Position numbers and translations under genes: made by a program. This document shows, piece after piece, positions 1 to 8,349 of a stretch of 64,000 nt of DNA. Source of the stretch: Candidatus Pantoea deserta (GTDB lineage Bacteria; Pseudomonadota; Gammaproteobacteria; Enterobacterales; Enterobacteriaceae); NCBI RefSeq assembly GCF_003813865.1, contig NZ_RMVG01000001.1:434001-498000 (forward strand), written 5' to 3'. The notes under the pieces are model-generated. The model was given only the letters and a program-made list of their open reading frames with translations. It did not search any database and was not told the DNA's origin. Position 1 is the first letter of the stretch; every line of letters begins with the position of its first letter.

Positions 1-608
1 CTGCCGCTGATGGTGCGGGGGTTCACCACCCCGGAGAAGCGGATAAATTCGGTGCCCTGGTTGATTTCGATCTGCTTCTCGCCCACCACCAGCAGGTTGC
101 CGTTTACCAGTACCTTTTTCACGGTGACCGTCAGCGTGCCGCTAAAGGTATTTTTCGCCGCCGCGCCCCCTTTGCCGGAAAAGTCGTTTTTCCCGGAAAT
201 CGCGGTGTTGGCGCGGTCGCCGCCAAAGAGTCCGGCCAGGAACTTTGGCGTGGTATCAAAGGCAAGCGAGCCAGACCCGCCGCGCGTGGCGTTGGCCGAA
301 GAGCTTTTGCTGGCGCTGACGTTTTCCTGCAACACGATGGTTAAAATATCTCCAACATTGCGCGGACGACGATCTTCAAACATCGGCTGGTAGCCGTAAT
401 TCATGGCCTGACCCGCCTGGAATATCGATCCGTTGATTTGCCCAGGCATAACCGGCGTCGGCTCGGCCGTGGTTTCTCCACGAACCAGAGGCTGATGCGG
501 GATGTACGCGCAGCCGCCCAGGACAAACGCCAGCGCCAGCGTGCGCAGTGAGTGCAGAATATGAACAGGCGCGAGTAGGGACCTCGCGCAACCAGGCTTG
601 TTGATCAT
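1..608 (-). CDS. flgH: Flagellar L-ring protein FlgH (3' part outside window)
   Basis: FlgH is the outer-membrane lipoprotein that forms the L ring around the flagellar rod. Translation from the ATG at 608 gives a signal peptide ending in a lipobox (LGGC, Cys near residue 33), then the FlgH body with [20 protein letters not shown] and [20 protein letters not shown], which match the family well. The reading frame is open to base 1, so roughly the last tenth of the protein lies outside the window. It follows flgG by 53 bases on the same strand, in the usual flgBCDEFGH order. Identity is firm; only the end is missing. Confidence 0.93.
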   Translation of the reverse strand, partial: MINKPGCARSLLAPVHILHSLRTLALAFVLGGCAYIPHQPLVRGETTAEPTPVMPGQINGSIFQAGQAMNYGYQPMFEDRRPRNVGDILTIVLQENVSASKSSSANATRGGSGSLAFDTTPKFLAGLFGGDRANTAISGKNDFSGKGGAAAKNTFSGTLTVTVKKVLVNGNLLVVGEKQIEINQGTEFIRFSGVVNPRTISG

Positions 609-661
609 GTGATAACCGGTATGGGGAAGCCGCGGCCCGCGTCAGGCGGCCGCGGTCAGGC

Positions 662-1444
662 TTAAAGATTCGATAAACGCTGTAGCATCTGATCGGACGT
701 GGAGACGGCCTTACTGTTGATCTCATAGGCTCGCTGCGTCTGGATCATGCTCACCAGCTCCTCCGCGACATTGACGTTTGACGTCTCGACATAGCCCTGC
801 CGCAGCGAGCCGCCGCCGTTGAGTCCCGGCGTGGTCTCATTCGGCGCGCCAGAGGACTGGGTTTCGCGGTAAAGATTTTCGCCAATACTCTCCAGCCCGG
901 ATTCATTGATAAAGGTGCTGAGCGTGAGCTGTCCCACCTGCTGCGGCGCCGTCTGACCCGGCACCGTGACGCTGACAATGCCGTCATTGCCGATGGTCAG
1001 AGACTGGGCATCCTGCGGAATCGTGATGGCGGGCTGCACCGGATAGCCGCTGGAGGTCACCAGCTGGCCATTCTGGTCAAACTGAAAAGAGCCATCGCGG
1101 GTATAGCCCGTGGTGCCGTCCGGCAGCTGGATTTGAAAAAAGCCGCCGCCCTGAATCGCGACGTCTTTGCTGTTGTTGGTTTGCGTCAGGCTTCCCTGGC
1201 TGTGAATGCGTTCAGTGGCGACAGGGCGCACGCCGGTGCCGATCTGCAAACCAGAAGGGATCGTGGTCTGTTCAGACGACTGCGCGCCGGGCTGACGCAG
1301 CGTCTGATAAAGCAGATCTTCAAACACCGCGCGCTGGCGTTTGTAGCCGTTGGTACTGACGTTCGCCAGGTTGTTGGAAATCACATCCATATTGGTCTGC
1401 TGTGCTTCCAGACCGGTTTTAGCAATCCATAAAGAGCGGATCAT
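662..1444 (-). CDS. flgG: Flagellar distal rod protein FlgG
   Basis: FlgG builds the distal rod that crosses the periplasm and passes through the P and L rings. The 260-residue product has the family's length. It begins [16 protein letters not shown], with the rod/hook N-terminal motif [19 protein letters not shown], and ends with the conserved C-terminal helix containing [20 protein letters not shown]. The N- and C-terminal segments pair as coiled coils in axial flagellar proteins. It is exported by the flagellar type III apparatus, and no cleavable signal is visible. It lies 22 bases after flgF in the flg operon. Confidence 0.96.
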   Translation of the reverse strand: MIRSLWIAKTGLEAQQTNMDVISNNLANVSTNGYKRQRAVFEDLLYQTLRQPGAQSSEQTTIPSGLQIGTGVRPVATERIHSQGSLTQTNNSKDVAIQGGGFFQIQLPDGTTGYTRDGSFQFDQNGQLVTSSGYPVQPAITIPQDAQSLTIGNDGIVSVTVPGQTAPQQVGQLTLSTFINESGLESIGENLYRETQSSGAPNETTPGLNGGGSLRQGYVETSNVNVAEELVSMIQTQRAYEINSKAVSTSDQMLQRLSNL

Positions 1445-1466
1445 AATAGGTTCTCCTCGCCGTGCC

Positions 1467-2207
1467 TTAGCCCAGCGTTAGCAGCTGATTAGCGCTTTTC
1501 TCGTTGTCATCGACGGTGCTGATGATCTTCATGTGCATCTCGAAGCTGCGCGCAGTGGCGATCATATCCACCATGGTCTTGACCGGGCTGACGTTGCTGC
1601 TCTCCAGCATGCCGGGCATCAGGCGCAGGTCAGGATCGAGCGGCAGAGGCGCGCCGTTGCCATTAACATGGAACAGCCCGTCATCCTCCATATGCAGCGC
1701 CTCCGCCGAAGCGTTGACCATCTTTACCCGGCCGACCTGCGCCAGCGATTTCGGTTCGTCGCCTGCGCCAAGCGCGGTAAGCGTGCCATCGGGACCAATG
1801 GTGATCTTTGACTGAGGCGGAACGCTTAGCGGGCCGCCATCGCCGAGCAGCGGCAACCCACGCACGCGCAGCATCCCTTCGCTGTCGACTTCGATATTGC
1901 CGTCGCGCGTATAGCCTTCGCCGCCATCAGGCAGCTGCACGGCCAGCCAGCCATCTTTCGGCAGGGCGACATCAAGATCGCGGTCGGTCTGATGCACCGC
2001 GCCCATCGTCGTGTCGTTGTAGGGGGTCGATTCCGTCACCAGCGTGCGGGTCGGCACCGACGGGCCGTTGACCGGCACCGCGCGGTAGGCCATCAGCTGC
2101 GCGCGAAAGCCCGTTGTCGATGCGTTGGCCAGATTGTTCGCCGTTATCGCCTGGCGATTGAGCGCCGCATTCGCCGCGCCCAGAGCGGTATAGATCGCGC
2201 GATCCAT
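1467..2207 (-). CDS. flgF: Flagellar proximal rod protein FlgF
   Basis: FlgF is a proximal rod component. The 246-residue protein begins [20 protein letters not shown], followed by the axial-family motif [15 protein letters not shown]. The C-terminal part carries [20 protein letters not shown], as expected for the rod family. Length agrees with the E. coli protein (about 250 residues). It sits 12 bases after flgE and 22 before flgG, so it is surely co-transcribed. Nothing unusual is seen. Confidence 0.95.
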   Translation of the reverse strand: MDRAIYTALGAANAALNRQAITANNLANASTTGFRAQLMAYRAVPVNGPSVPTRTLVTESTPYNDTTMGAVHQTDRDLDVALPKDGWLAVQLPDGGEGYTRDGNIEVDSEGMLRVRGLPLLGDGGPLSVPPQSKITIGPDGTLTALGAGDEPKSLAQVGRVKMVNASAEALHMEDDGLFHVNGNGAPLPLDPDLRLMPGMLESSNVSPVKTMVDMIATARSFEMHMKIISTVDDNEKSANQLLTLG

Positions 2208-2219
2208 AATAAGCGCCCG

Positions 2220-3422
2220 TTATCCCAGGTTAACCAGCGTCTGCAACAGCTCAGACTGGGTTTTAATGGTCTGTGAGTTGGACTGATAGTTACGCTGGTA
2301 AATGATCATGTTGACCATCTCTTTACTCAGATCCACGTTAGAGGCTTCCAGCTTGTTGCCGTACAGCGTGCCCAGATTGCCCGACCCGGAGATGCCGGTC
2401 ACCGGCTGTCCTGATTCCGGCGTTTCAATCCAGCAGTTGTTGCCCTGAGAAGAGAGTCCGCCGGGGTTGGTAAAGTTGCTCAGCACCACCTGACCCAGCA
2501 GCTGCTGCTGTCCATTACTGTACGAGGCGATGACCTGGCCGTTATCGCCTACGGTATAGCCATTCATCAGACCTGGCGCATAGCCGGTGGTGGTCGGGCT
2601 ATTCATGGCGGTGTCGGACGCCTGCTGGGTCATCCCCGTCAGATCGAAGTCGAAATTCAGCGCCTCACCGCCCTGATAGGACGCGCCCTGCACGTTCAGC
2701 TTTACCGGACTGGTCGCCAGCTGACCTGAGGTGTCAAATTGCAGCGTAGTCTGCTGATAGCTGTCGCCCGGCGCAGTGGCATCGCGGGAGTAAGCCGTCC
2801 ACTGGTTATCCGCCGTTTTGACAAAGTAGACATTGATGGTGTGTTTATTGCCCAGGCTGTCATAGGCGTCGGCCTGCGTCACCGAGCTGTAGCTGGTGTT
2901 GTCGCTGGGATCGAAGGTTGTGTTGGTGACAACCGGCGTGCCGGAATCGAGGTTGCCATTCAGCGTACCGCTGTCTGACGCGCGAGCCGGCATCTGGCTT
3001 GTCGGGATCTGGATGGGGCCAACGGCCGCGCCGGGCTGAATAGCGGGCGGCGTGCCGGTAGCCTGATAACCCGTCAGAAACATGCCCTGATTGTTAATGA
3101 TGTAGCCGTTAGCATCGGTTTTGAACTGCCCGTTACGGCTGTAGAACACACGTCCGGCCTCGTTAACCAGTCGAAAAAAACCGTTGCCCTGGATCCCCAT
3201 ATCCAGGCTGCCGGTTCCGGCCCCCAGCACCCCATCGGTAAAGCTCTGGTTAACGCCGGCAACCTGCACGCCCATCCCAACCTGCGAACCGGCAAACACA
3301 TCGGCAAAGGCGACAGAACCTGACTTAAAGCCCACGGTTTGTGAGTTAGCGATATTGTTACCTACGACGTCCAGCGCCTGAGAGGCCGCATTCAAGCCGC
3401 TAAGACCTTGTGAGAAGCTCAT
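2220..3422 (-). CDS. flgE: Flagellar hook protein FlgE
   Basis: FlgE polymerises into the flexible hook joining rod and filament. At 400 residues it is the normal enterobacterial length. The N-terminus (MSFSQGLSGLNAASQALDVV, then GNNIANSQTVGFK) and the C-terminus (SNVDLSKEMVNMIIYQRNYQ) are the paired coiled-coil ends of axial proteins. The middle third carries the hook-specific surface domains, rich in Thr, Ser, Gly and Asn. It follows flgD, whose product is the hook cap needed for FlgE assembly. Confidence 0.96.
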   Translation of the reverse strand: MSFSQGLSGLNAASQALDVVGNNIANSQTVGFKSGSVAFADVFAGSQVGMGVQVAGVNQSFTDGVLGAGTGSLDMGIQGNGFFRLVNEAGRVFYSRNGQFKTDANGYIINNQGMFLTGYQATGTPPAIQPGAAVGPIQIPTSQMPARASDSGTLNGNLDSGTPVVTNTTFDPSDNTSYSSVTQADAYDSLGNKHTINVYFVKTADNQWTAYSRDATAPGDSYQQTTLQFDTSGQLATSPVKLNVQGASYQGGEALNFDFDLTGMTQQASDTAMNSPTTTGYAPGLMNGYTVGDNGQVIASYSNGQQQLLGQVVLSNFTNPGGLSSQGNNCWIETPESGQPVTGISGSGNLGTLYGNKLEASNVDLSKEMVNMIIYQRNYQSNSQTIKTQSELLQTLVNLG

Positions 3423-3447
3423 TGCTGTTATTCCTGAAAGCTAAAAA

Positions 3448-4158
3448 TTATGCGATTTCGTAAACCTGACCGAGCGTGGCGCTGCCATCGATGCCCAGCT
3501 GCAATACGGAACCGGATGACGAGAAAGAGACGCTCTCGACCTGCGCCTGTTTCAGCGCCACAATACCGGGCGTGTCGCCACTGCCGTTTGTTGCGGAAAA
3601 AGAGACGGTGAACTGGCTGTCTGCTGGCGGCGCGCTGGGCTGGAAGTTACTCATATCATCCAGGCTGTAGTGATGGATGCCGGCTTTGACGTTGTTCAGC
3701 TCTGCCTGGTAGGCGTTGCCCTCTTTGTCGGTCAGGGTCACCTCCACCTTGTCGGCATCGCTGTCCAGCGAGAAGGCGAACGCTTTGTTAGCCCCGTCCG
3801 CGTCGCTGGTGTTGACCACTGGATTGCCTTCGATCATCACGTTGCGGCCTACCCACCCTGCCGCATTCATCGCCGCGCTCATCTGCTGCATATTGGCGAC
3901 CAGCGTGCCAACATCATTAAGGGTGCTATTCAGCTTTTCGACGCCCGCCGCAGTGTTGAACTGCGCCAGCTGCGACGTCATCTGGTTATTGTCCATGGGA
4001 TTGGTGGGATCCTGGTTTTGCATCTGCGCCACCAGCAGCGTCATGAAGTTGTTCATCAGATCCTCTGCGCTGGTGCCGCTGCTGGTTCCGCTGTCGGCCG
4101 TAGCGGCCTTGAGCGCCGCGCCGCTGCGCGCGCTGCCCATTACTGGCGTAACTGCCAT
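3448..4158 (-). CDS. flgD: Flagellar hook-capping protein FlgD
   Basis: FlgD is the scaffold cap on which hook subunits assemble; it is absent from the finished organelle. The 236-residue product shows the family core around residues 30-60 (DLMNNFMTLLVAQMQNQDPT, then NPMDNNQMTSQLAQFNTAAG) and a C-terminal beta-rich region ending GSATLGQVYEIA. It lies between flgC and flgE, as in other enteric flg operons, with spacings of 12 and 25 bases. Confidence 0.95.
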   Translation of the reverse strand: MAVTPVMGSARSGAALKAATADSGTSSGTSAEDLMNNFMTLLVAQMQNQDPTNPMDNNQMTSQLAQFNTAAGVEKLNSTLNDVGTLVANMQQMSAAMNAAGWVGRNVMIEGNPVVNTSDADGANKAFAFSLDSDADKVEVTLTDKEGNAYQAELNNVKAGIHHYSLDDMSNFQPSAPPADSQFTVSFSATNGSGDTPGIVALKQAQVESVSFSSSGSVLQLGIDGSATLGQVYEIA

Positions 4159-4170
4159 GGTGTTTTTCCT

Positions 4171-4575
4171 TTATTGACCAAGCGTAAGGGTTTTAAGCAT
4201 CAGATTTTTCGCTGTGTTCATGACATCGACGTTGGCCTGATAGCTGCGCGATGCCGAGATGGTGTTAACCATTTCGCCCGCGACGTCGACATTCGGCATA
4301 TGCAGATAGCCTTTGCTGTCCGCCAGCGGGTTGCCGGGCGAGTAAACCAGCCGATCCGGCGCATTGCTCTCCACCACATCGCTGACGCGCACGCCGCCGA
4401 TCGCCTGGTCCGGTGCGCCGTCGACCTGAAAAATCACCTCTCTGGCGCGGTAGGGTTTGCCGTCCGGCCCGGCAACGCTGTCGGCATTCGCCATATTGCT
4501 GGCGCTGACGTTCAGCCGTTTAGACTGCGCCGCCATCGCTGAACCGGAAATATCAAAAACAGAAAACAGTGACAT
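4171..4575 (-). CDS. flgC: Flagellar proximal rod protein FlgC
   Basis: FlgC is a proximal rod subunit. The 134-residue product starts [20 protein letters not shown], followed by [14 protein letters not shown], and includes the [20 protein letters not shown] motif before a C-terminal helix. Length and motifs match the family exactly. It is 8 bases downstream of flgB and exported through the flagellar apparatus without a signal peptide. Confidence 0.96.
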   Translation of the reverse strand: MSLFSVFDISGSAMAAQSKRLNVSASNMANADSVAGPDGKPYRAREVIFQVDGAPDQAIGGVRVSDVVESNAPDRLVYSPGNPLADSKGYLHMPNVDVAGEMVNTISASRSYQANVDVMNTAKNLMLKTLTLGQ

Positions 4576-4583
4576 AATCGTTA

Positions 4584-4994
4584 TTAGCCCTGATTAATGA
4601 CGCTCATCATATTTTTTATTTGCGTGCCGAGAATCGTTAATCCCGACTGATAACGAATGCTGTTATCGGCGAAATTAACGCGCTCCCGGTCCATATCAAC
4701 CGTATTTCCGTCAGCCGCAGGCTGATCGGGTACGCGATATAACAACATGGCGTCATCCAGCGCCGAGGCGCTGGCTGCAATATGGCGGCCGGAAGTAAAG
4801 GTTAATGCCAGCGGACCGCTATTTTTTTCGCGCTCAACCGCCGATTTTAATTGCGCCGAAAAATCAATATCTCTGGCGAGATACCCCGGCGTATCAGCAT
4901 TAGCGACGTTAGACGCCAGAATAGTCTGGCGTTTATTAAGTAGAGTCAACGCCTCCTGCTGAAAGCGCAACTCTCTGTCGAGTTTATCGAGCAT
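4584..4994 (-). CDS. flgB: Flagellar proximal rod protein FlgB
   Basis: FlgB is the first rod subunit and the first gene of this minus-strand operon. The 136-residue product begins [19 protein letters not shown], has the hallmark [20 protein letters not shown], and then [20 protein letters not shown] near the C-terminus. By eye it is only moderately similar to E. coli FlgB outside these motifs, which matters when asking whether this is the species' main flagellar system. It is divergent from flgA across 4995-5236. Confidence 0.95.
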   Translation of the reverse strand: MLDKLDRELRFQQEALTLLNKRQTILASNVANADTPGYLARDIDFSAQLKSAVEREKNSGPLALTFTSGRHIAASASALDDAMLLYRVPDQPAADGNTVDMDRERVNFADNSIRYQSGLTILGTQIKNMMSVINQG

Positions 4995-5236
4995 AAACAG
5001 CTTATTCTCGTCTGTCGGAAAGGATAACTGGCGTGCATCTTAGATGAGAGCAAATAAATTCTATACTTTAAAAAGTAATCAGAAGCAGCCTTACTTGACT
5101 GCTTTACGTTAATGCTACAAAAAAGTAATAAACAATAAAGCTAAACGCGCACAGTTATGCCGTTATTTCCCCGTCTTTGAAAACAGCCATATCAAGTAAA
5201 ATTATTGTGTCCCTGGAAACAACAGAGAACAGGCCT
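4995..5236. promoter_or_regulatory. flgB/flgA divergent promoter region
   Basis: This AT-rich gap separates the flgB operon (minus) from flgAMN (plus). In enteric bacteria the equivalent interval holds class 2 promoters activated by FlhD4C2. The base composition changes sharply here (long A/T runs between about 5040 and 5150), consistent with a regulatory interval. I could not assign a convincing FlhDC box or -10/-35 pair by eye, so only the role by position is claimed. Part of it may be coding if flgA starts at the earlier TTG at 5177. Confidence 0.5.
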
Positions 5237-5995
5237 GTGCGTTTTAATAATTTATTTTCTTTTAATCACGATAATCAGCATTTGTTAAACAAGCGGTCGC
5301 TATTCTCCTTGTTTATCTTTTTTCTGGGGCTAAATATGGTTTTGCCTGCGCGGGCCGACGACGCCGCGCTGAAAACGCGCATCGCTGCGCTCTTTAATCA
5401 GAGTGAACTCTTGCCGCCGCAGGCCAACCCGGTTCTGAACCTGACGCTGCTGACCCCGCCGGCGCAGCTGGCGACGCTGTGCGCGACGCCCGCGCTTTCC
5501 CTGAGTGGTCCCCTTAACCGCCTGTCCGGGTTGCACAGCATCATCGCGCGCTGTGACGCCCGGCGCCGGTTTATCCAGGTGAGACTTGAGGTGATGGCAA
5601 CCTGGTGGCAGGCCGCGCGCGCGATTCAGCCGGGCCAGACGGTTATGCGCGACGATATTCGCGCGCAGCGCGGCTCCCTTGCGCACGCGCCTGCCGGCCT
5701 GCTCTTCGAGGCTCAGCGCATTATCGGTCGCGTCGCCCTGCGCACGATTCGCCCTGGCGAACCGCTGACAGAGCGCCAGCTACGCCAGCAGTGGATGATT
5801 AAGGCCGGTCAGAAGGTAGACATCCTGTATATCGGTAACGGTTTTCGCATCAGCGCCAGCGGCAAGGCGCTGGATAATGCAGCCCTGAATGCGCATCTGC
5901 GTATCCAGTCTGCGTCGGGACAGATTATTACCGCGACGGCTATCGCAGTGGGCAAAGCCCAGGTGACGGTGGATAATCCTGACGCAGCAAGATAA
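5237..5995 (+). CDS. flgA: Flagellar P-ring assembly chaperone FlgA
   Basis: FlgA is a periplasmic chaperone for P-ring (FlgI) assembly. A hydrophobic signal sequence (SLFSLFIFFLGLNMVLPARA) is followed by a mature protein with the SAF-type domain: VMRDDIRAQRGSL, IIGRVALRTIRPGEPLTERQ and WMIKAGQKVDILYIGNGFRI resemble the FlgA C-terminal half. The start is uncertain. No ATG lies before the signal peptide; GTG 5237 is chosen here, but TTG at 5177 or 5282 are also in frame and no candidate has a strong ribosome-binding site. The N-terminal half is poorly conserved, as is usual for FlgA. Confidence 0.88.
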   Translation: MRFNNLFSFNHDNQHLLNKRSLFSLFIFFLGLNMVLPARADDAALKTRIAALFNQSELLPPQANPVLNLTLLTPPAQLATLCATPALSLSGPLNRLSGLHSIIARCDARRRFIQVRLEVMATWWQAARAIQPGQTVMRDDIRAQRGSLAHAPAGLLFEAQRIIGRVALRTIRPGEPLTERQLRQQWMIKAGQKVDILYIGNGFRISASGKALDNAALNAHLRIQSASGQIITATAIAVGKAQVTVDNPDAAR

Positions 5996-6008
5996 TTTTG
6001 CTTTTGGC

Positions 6009-6035
6009 TTTAGTGATTTCCCTCCCGACCGATAG
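6009..6035 (+). promoter_or_regulatory. Candidate sigma-28 (FliA) promoter for flgM
   Basis: An ACCGATAG element at 6028-6035 matches the FliA -10 consensus GCCGATAA at 6 of 8 positions. It lies 11 bases after a weaker -35-like TTTAGTGA (4 of 8). The predicted start would be near 6042, about 40 bases before flgM. In enteric bacteria flgM has its own FliA promoter near the end of flgA, so the position is right. The -35 match is poor, so this is suggestive only. Confidence 0.4.
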
Positions 6036-6083
6036 TTTACTAAAGGGATCAGATCACCATTACCACCACTGTCGAGGATCATG

Positions 6084-6380
6084 ATGAGCATAGACCGCAC
6101 GCAGCAAATTACGGCCACGTCACTGCCAGAACTTCATCAGGAAATGACAAAACGCACGGATAAGAGTTCAGCACAGCACGCCTCGTCCTCCAGCCATGCT
6201 CGCGCCTGTACCCGCGTCAGCCTGAGTAATCAGGTCAGTGATTTACAGTCAGATACGACGCAAGACATAAATTATAGCCGTCTGGAAAGCATTAAATCCG
6301 CGCTGGCCGCGGGCGAACTCCCTATTGATACCGATAAAATTTCGCAATCCCTTGTGCAGGAAATGTTTCAACTTTCTTAA
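6084..6380 (+). CDS. flgM: Anti-sigma-28 factor FlgM
   Basis: FlgM binds FliA (sigma 28) and holds class 3 flagellar genes off until the hook is complete, when it is exported. The 98-residue product starts MSIDRTQQIT, like E. coli FlgM, has a low-complexity Ser/Ala/His-rich linker, and ends with the FliA-binding segment (INYSRLESIKSALAAGELPI, then DTDKISQSLVQEMF). ATG 6084 is preferred over ATG 6081 because GAGG lies 6 bases ahead. The central part is quite different from E. coli FlgM. It is the second gene of flgAMN. Confidence 0.92.
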   Translation: MSIDRTQQITATSLPELHQEMTKRTDKSSAQHASSSSHARACTRVSLSNQVSDLQSDTTQDINYSRLESIKSALAAGELPIDTDKISQSLVQEMFQLS

Positions 6381-6397
6381 CCGAAACGCAATAAACA

Positions 6398-6841
6398 ATG
6401 AATAACTTACGTGATACGCTGAATACCATGCAACAGCTGCTTGAGGAGCTGAAAACCGTCCTGACCGAAGAATTGAATCAGTTACAGCGCCCTCAGGTTA
6501 ACCCTGTCTCACTTCAGATGCTGTCTGATAATAAAAGTCGACTGCTTGCCGCCATCGGTTTTTACGATGAGCAGCGCAAAACAGAAGAGAAGCAATTAAA
6601 TATCTCAGCGCCCTATGGTCTGCATCCCGATTTAAAACGCCGGTGGGACAGCTTAACGGCTACGGTTCGCGTGACAAAAGAGATGAATATAAACGCCTAC
6701 CCTTTAATTGAATTACAGATGAAGAAAGCGGCCATGCTAAAGAAAATGGTCAGTAAGGCGGGCTCAGCCTCCTCGCTCTATAGCGCGGATGGCAAGACGC
6801 AGGAAAGTCCGAAAGGCAAGGCCTACAATATCAATATTTAA
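6398..6841 (+). CDS. flgN: Flagella synthesis chaperone FlgN
   Basis: FlgN is the cytoplasmic export chaperone for the hook-filament junction proteins FlgK and FlgL. The 147-residue product is largely helical. It opens MNNLRDTLNTMQQLLEELKT and ends with SLYSADGKTQESPKGKAYNI, which lines up with the characteristic C-terminal tail of E. coli FlgN (LYGANGQT ... GKKISI). It lies 17 bases after flgM and closes the flgAMN operon. Confidence 0.9.
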   Translation: MNNLRDTLNTMQQLLEELKTVLTEELNQLQRPQVNPVSLQMLSDNKSRLLAAIGFYDEQRKTEEKQLNISAPYGLHPDLKRRWDSLTATVRVTKEMNINAYPLIELQMKKAAMLKKMVSKAGSASSLYSADGKTQESPKGKAYNINI

Positions 6842-6870
6842 TAAACAGCCAGACCGCGCTCCGCTGCTAA

Positions 6871-6896
6871 TGAAATTTAGCACTGCGCGCCGACAA
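6871..6896 (+). promoter_or_regulatory. Possible FliA-type promoter ahead of srfA
   Basis: TGAAATTT (6871-6878, 6 of 8 to the FliA -35) and GCCGACAA (6889-6896, 7 of 8 to the -10) are separated by 10 bases, one short of the usual 11. The site lies in the flgN-srfA gap, about 185 bases before srfA. If real, it would put srfABC in the late flagellar regulon. The atypical spacer keeps confidence low. Confidence 0.25.
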
Positions 6897-7082
6897 TAAA
6901 GAGGCTCAGCGACAAGCACCGCATTCATTTTTATCCTGTCGCGCTTATATCGCATTATGTTATATCGCTGTAATCGCTGATATGCGCACAATCATGGCCG
7001 CTTATTGCCTGAATCATTTCGATTCGGGCGGACTAAAAGTCATTTAAAATAGACGCTCTCTATTTATGGCGGAACAAAATAA

Positions 7083-8345
7083 GTGACGAAACCTCTCCTG
7101 CGCAGCGGCAGCAAAGATGACTTTTGCGCGCTGGGCGAAAACGGCCAAAGTCTGTTTGAATTAGCGCAGCAAATACGTGAAACCTTACGCCTGCGTAAAC
7201 AGCACGCGCTATTTAACTCTCTGGCGGTGCCTCAGCTCAATGAGACGAATAATCGCGTTAACTGGTTCGCGCCGCAGGAAGGCGAGGTTATTCCCTGGGC
7301 GGCGGCCAGCGCCGAGCAACAGCGCGCCGCGCTGGCGCATCTGGAAACCTGCGCCGCAGCAATAGCCACGCTGGCGCAGCAGTTCAGTCAGTCTCAGGAT
7401 GCCACCGCGCAGCTGTTTGCCGCGCTACTGCCAAACATTATGCGCTTTCCCGGCAGTCAGTTTGTCTATCTGGTTGAGGGCATGCCGGTTATCACGTTCT
7501 GGGGATTCACCCCTTTTGGCGCAGAGCCTGAGCAAGAGGCGCTGGCTCCGCTGCGCGCCGCCTTAAAAGCCGAGCCAGAGCCGGAGCCAGCTGCCGAAGC
7601 CTGCGCGCCTCTTCTGCCACAGCGGGAAGAGGAGGACGAAGCAATAGTGGTGTCATTGCGCCAGCAGCCGATCGCCGATGTCGCGACGGTCGCAGAGACC
7701 GCGCCGACAGGCCGTGCGCCCGCGCGTATGGCCCGCTGGGCGCTGACGGGGGCGTTCTTTGCCCTGTGCGGCGCGCTGCTGTTCTGGCCAGGATGGCATG
7801 CGCTGCGCCGTCCAGGCCTGACGCCGCTTCAGGCCGCTTCTCCCCAGTCCGCTGCCGCGCCGGCACTGCCTGAACTGAATAACATTCAGCTACCTCTGGT
7901 TGCCTCCAGGCTAAAGCTGCCTGCGACTGTCGTGCCGCCCCGCGCTGAGGCGGTGCCGCCGCCAGACGCATTACAACTTCCTGCCGACGATGTCCGGACA
8001 GGGTCAACCCGCTTTTTTCAAGGCAAATGGCGTCTCTCTCCCCTTGAGCATGCCAGTGCGCTGCCGGGCATCGCCGGTTTTCGCCTGACCGTCGGGCGCG
8101 AGGAGAGTCAGGCACAGCTGACTACGGTTTCTAACGCTCACTGCCAGGCCAGCATTAAATTTGGCCTGATGCAATCCGGCAATCTGGTCGTCAAAAGTTA
8201 CAGCAGGGCGAAATGTTCCGACGGCACGCGACTCGCCGTGCCAGACGTCATTTGTAACCGCAACGCAGAAGGGATCACGCTCTGCAATGCCGATTATGGC
8301 GATGGCCTGCCGATAGCGATTAGCGTGCGCAAGGTAAAGGAATAA
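7083..8345 (+). CDS. srfA: SrfA family protein, single-pass membrane protein
   Basis: This is a homologue of the SrfA family, first named in Salmonella as an SsrB-regulated factor; its biochemical role is unknown. The 420-residue product has a cytoplasmic-looking N-terminal half (LLRSGSKDDFCALGENGQSL and FQVYLVEGMPVITFWGF-like segments near residues 1-150), an acidic low-complexity stretch, one membrane segment near residues 220-240 (WALTGAFFALCGALLFW), a Pro/Ala-rich linker and a Cys-containing C-terminal domain probably in the periplasm. It starts at GTG 7083. It is the first gene of a tight srfABC operon (4 bases to srfB) directly after flgN. Confidence 0.85.
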   Translation: MTKPLLRSGSKDDFCALGENGQSLFELAQQIRETLRLRKQHALFNSLAVPQLNETNNRVNWFAPQEGEVIPWAAASAEQQRAALAHLETCAAAIATLAQQFSQSQDATAQLFAALLPNIMRFPGSQFVYLVEGMPVITFWGFTPFGAEPEQEALAPLRAALKAEPEPEPAAEACAPLLPQREEEDEAIVVSLRQQPIADVATVAETAPTGRAPARMARWALTGAFFALCGALLFWPGWHALRRPGLTPLQAASPQSAAAPALPELNNIQLPLVASRLKLPATVVPPRAEAVPPPDALQLPADDVRTGSTRFFQGKWRLSPLEHASALPGIAGFRLTVGREESQAQLTTVSNAHCQASIKFGLMQSGNLVVKSYSRAKCSDGTRLAVPDVICNRNAEGITLCNADYGDGLPIAISVRKVKE

Positions 8346-8349
8346 CATC

